A stretch of DNA of 64,000 nucleotides from Trinickia terrae (GTDB lineage: Bacteria; Pseudomonadota; Gammaproteobacteria; Burkholderiales; Burkholderiaceae), in NCBI RefSeq assembly GCF_005144415.1, contig NZ_SWJE01000004.1:62001-126000 (forward strand), given 5' to 3'. Below are positions 62,838-64,000 of the stretch, in pieces. The notes below the pieces were generated by a model, which was not told the DNA's origin, did no database searches, and saw only the letters and a list, made by a program, of their open reading frames with translations. Within the stretch, counting starts at the first letter, position 1. Every line of letters begins with the position of its first letter. A program made the position numbers and the translations under genes.

Positions 62838-63517
62838 GTCACCCGCAACCGGGAGCCGCTCCTTCGAAAGAGCAGATGATCGATCTCGTTGCGAAGAATC
62901 AGCAACTGCAAGGGGCGATCAAGGACGAGCGCAAGTCTTTCACCAACATTCTCGTGAGCGTGATCGCGGTGCTGTCTTTGGTGATCGTGTTCCTGCTCTA
63001 CCTCGTCTTCGTTCATTTCCCGCAGGACAGGGTGCTGGCGACGGCCAATGCCGCGACTGTCTGCAAGGTGCCGACGCTCGACAAGCCGTACATCAGCGAG
63101 GCCCAGGCGCTGAATTTCGCAGAGCAGGCCGTCATTTCGATGTACACGTACAACTACCTCGATTACCGCATGCGGACGCAGCAGGCGGCGAACGAATATT
63201 TCAGCAATGGTTTCGCGGATGCGTTCGTTCAGCTCCGCTCGAATTCACAGGAATTGCAGGATGTGATCCAGAAGCGGTTCATCGTGACATCGATAAGCAA
63301 CCCGAACCAGCCCCCGGTCGTCGCCCGCTCGGGACCCTACAAGGGAGCGTGGGCGTGGGAGGTGTCCGTGCCTGTCTATGTCTACTACACCTCGGGTCAC
63401 GAGCAATTCCAGGAAAAGCGCCTTGCCAATGTGACGGTCATGCAGGTGCCGCTGTCGCCCTCCAATCCGCGCGGACTCGCAGTCGACAACATCGTGCTGC
63501 GCCAGGCACTGAACTAG
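62834..63517 (+). CDS. dotI: DotI/IcmL/TraM-family inner-membrane type IVB secretion protein
   Basis: A 227-residue bitopic protein. N-terminal cytoplasmic helix SKEQMIDLVAKNQQLQGAIK, one transmembrane segment (ILVSVIAVLSLVIVFLLYLV, about 50-70), and a periplasmic VirB8-like IcmL domain, LNFAEQAVISMYTYNYLDYR and FSNGFADAFVQLRSNSQELQ, ending WAWEVSVPVYVYYTSGHEQF. DotI oligomers form part of the inner-membrane complex. ATG 62834 overlaps the previous stop. Confidence 0.88.
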   Translation: MSHPQPGAAPSKEQMIDLVAKNQQLQGAIKDERKSFTNILVSVIAVLSLVIVFLLYLVFVHFPQDRVLATANAATVCKVPTLDKPYISEAQALNFAEQAVISMYTYNYLDYRMRTQQAANEYFSNGFADAFVQLRSNSQELQDVIQKRFIVTSISNPNQPPVVARSGPYKGAWAWEVSVPVYVYYTSGHEQFQEKRLANVTVMQVPLSPSNPRGLAVDNIVLRQALN

Positions 63518-63527
63518 GAGCGCTCCG

Positions 63528-64000
63528 TTGAGAAAACATCTTTCCGTTTTGATGGTGGCGCTCGCGCCGGTCATGGTTTTTGCGCAGAGCGCCGGCGGCG
63601 GTGGGGTCTATGCGCCCGCGCCGGTTCAGCCGCAACCGCAAATTGCACGGCCGCAGGGCGCCCAGCCGCAGGCGGCATCACGCGCGGCGTCCCGGTATGC
63701 GCAGGCGGCGAATCAACCGGCGAATGACGGCGGCGGAGACGGCTCGCTCGATGATGTCACGCCGCCGATTCCCGTTACGCGGAGCGTGGTTCGCAGGCTC
63801 GTCCAGGATAGCGATGCGAAGGTCATCGATCCGGCCGAAATCGAGTCGATTCGCTCGACGACTTCGCGTGCGCGCCGCGCAGCGGTTTCTCCGTACCCGG
63901 GCAACGTCATGCCCACGCCGATTCATCGAACCGTTGTCTACGCGCCGGATACGCGCAAGCAACCGGAAGCGATTCGTCTCTGGCAAGGCACTGTGACGGC
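63528..64000 (+). CDS. dotH: DotH/IcmK/TraN-family protein (3' end cut by window edge)
   Basis: TTG start with AGGAG upstream, then a signal peptide LRKHLSVLMVALAPVMVFAQ and a Pro/Gln/Ala-rich stretch (YAPAPVQPQPQIARPQGAQP). The folded part begins at PPIPVTRSVVRRLVQDSDAK and includes SPYPGNVMPTPIHRTVVYAP, the DotH/IcmK entry region. 157 codons are visible. DotH is the outer-membrane channel component placed by DotC and DotD. Follows dotI as traN follows traM. Confidence 0.8.
   Translation, partial: MRKHLSVLMVALAPVMVFAQSAGGGGVYAPAPVQPQPQIARPQGAQPQAASRAASRYAQAANQPANDGGGDGSLDDVTPPIPVTRSVVRRLVQDSDAKVIDPAEIESIRSTTSRARRAAVSPYPGNVMPTPIHRTVVYAPDTRKQPEAIRLWQGTVT

Larger units (their letters stand above)
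33300..64000. mobile_element. IncI-like conjugation island (type IVB secretion, thin pilus, shufflon); right end outside window
   Basis: From just after dnaB to the edge, genes are those of I-type plasmid transfer: dotD/traH, dotC/traI, dotB/traJ, icmT/traK, dotA/traY, dotI/traM and dotH/traN, plus the R64-type pil operon with a shufflon and rci. Intergenic DNA is clearly more AT-rich than in the flanking chromosome. No integrase, relaxase, replication or att sequence is visible inside the window, so the left boundary is approximate. An integrated plasmid or an integrative conjugative element are both possible. Confidence 0.7.

Overview
The window looks like chromosomal DNA of a GC-rich betaproteobacterium of the Burkholderiaceae (Burkholderia / Paraburkholderia / Trinickia type). 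The evidence is the gene order rpsF-priB-rpsR-rplI followed by dnaB, a CysB-type regulator behind a sbp-cysTWA operon, a glyoxylate carboligase operon with a divergent LysR regulator, a non-symbiotic nodIJ-type ABC exporter, and LexA with two classical CTGT-N8-ACAG boxes. No species name can be given from the sequence alone.

Positions 1-33236 are ordinary chromosome. In order they hold: an epimerase-like gene divergent from a TetR regulator with a palindromic operator; an enoyl-CoA hydratase / 3-hydroxyisobutyryl-CoA hydrolase; the sulfonate operon ssuD-C-B-F; two small genes; an MFS transporter and a PRC-barrel lipoprotein; a candidate small RNA; dusA; tRNA-His; the nodIJ-type exporter; a universal stress protein; a DUF2939-type protein; lexA with a small downstream gene; sulfate uptake sbp-cysT-cysW-cysA with a cysB-like regulator; an L-asparaginase; the glyoxylate pathway genes gcl-hyi-glxR; an ECF sigma / anti-sigma pair; and the ribosomal / primosomal / dnaB cluster. 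A REP-like family of imperfect palindromes sits between sigma and anti-sigma and between rplI and dnaB.

From about 33.3 kb to the right edge the content changes to an accessory island with an IncI-plasmid-like conjugation apparatus. A type IVB (Dot/Icm, TraH-TraI-TraJ-TraK) secretion system starts with dotD-dotC-dotB-icmT. A complete R64-type thin (type IVb) pilus operon follows: pilL, pilN, pilP, pilO, pilQ, pilR, pilS, an additional secretion ATPase, pilM and pilV. pilV runs into a shufflon. Copies of an 18-bp site resembling the R64 sfx sequence (TGCCAATCCGGTGTGTGG) begin alternative PilV C-terminal tails on both strands, and an Rci-type tyrosine recombinase closes the region on the minus strand. 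Unusually, a lytic transglycosylase gene lies between two inverted sfx copies, and a membrane O-acyltransferase lies between the outer sfx copies and rci.

Beyond rci are an XRE regulator, several unrecognised genes, a FlhD-like regulator without a visible FlhC partner, dotA on the minus strand, a block of unknown island genes (some with internal repeats), and dotJ-like, dotI and dotH, the last cut by the window edge. A 23-bp AT-rich motif (core TCAAAAAMAA, ending mostly in TTTG) recurs six times at the promoter regions of island transcription units and is probably a shared regulatory site. The working model is an integrated conjugative element whose mating pilus tip is diversified by inversion and whose transfer operons share one control element.
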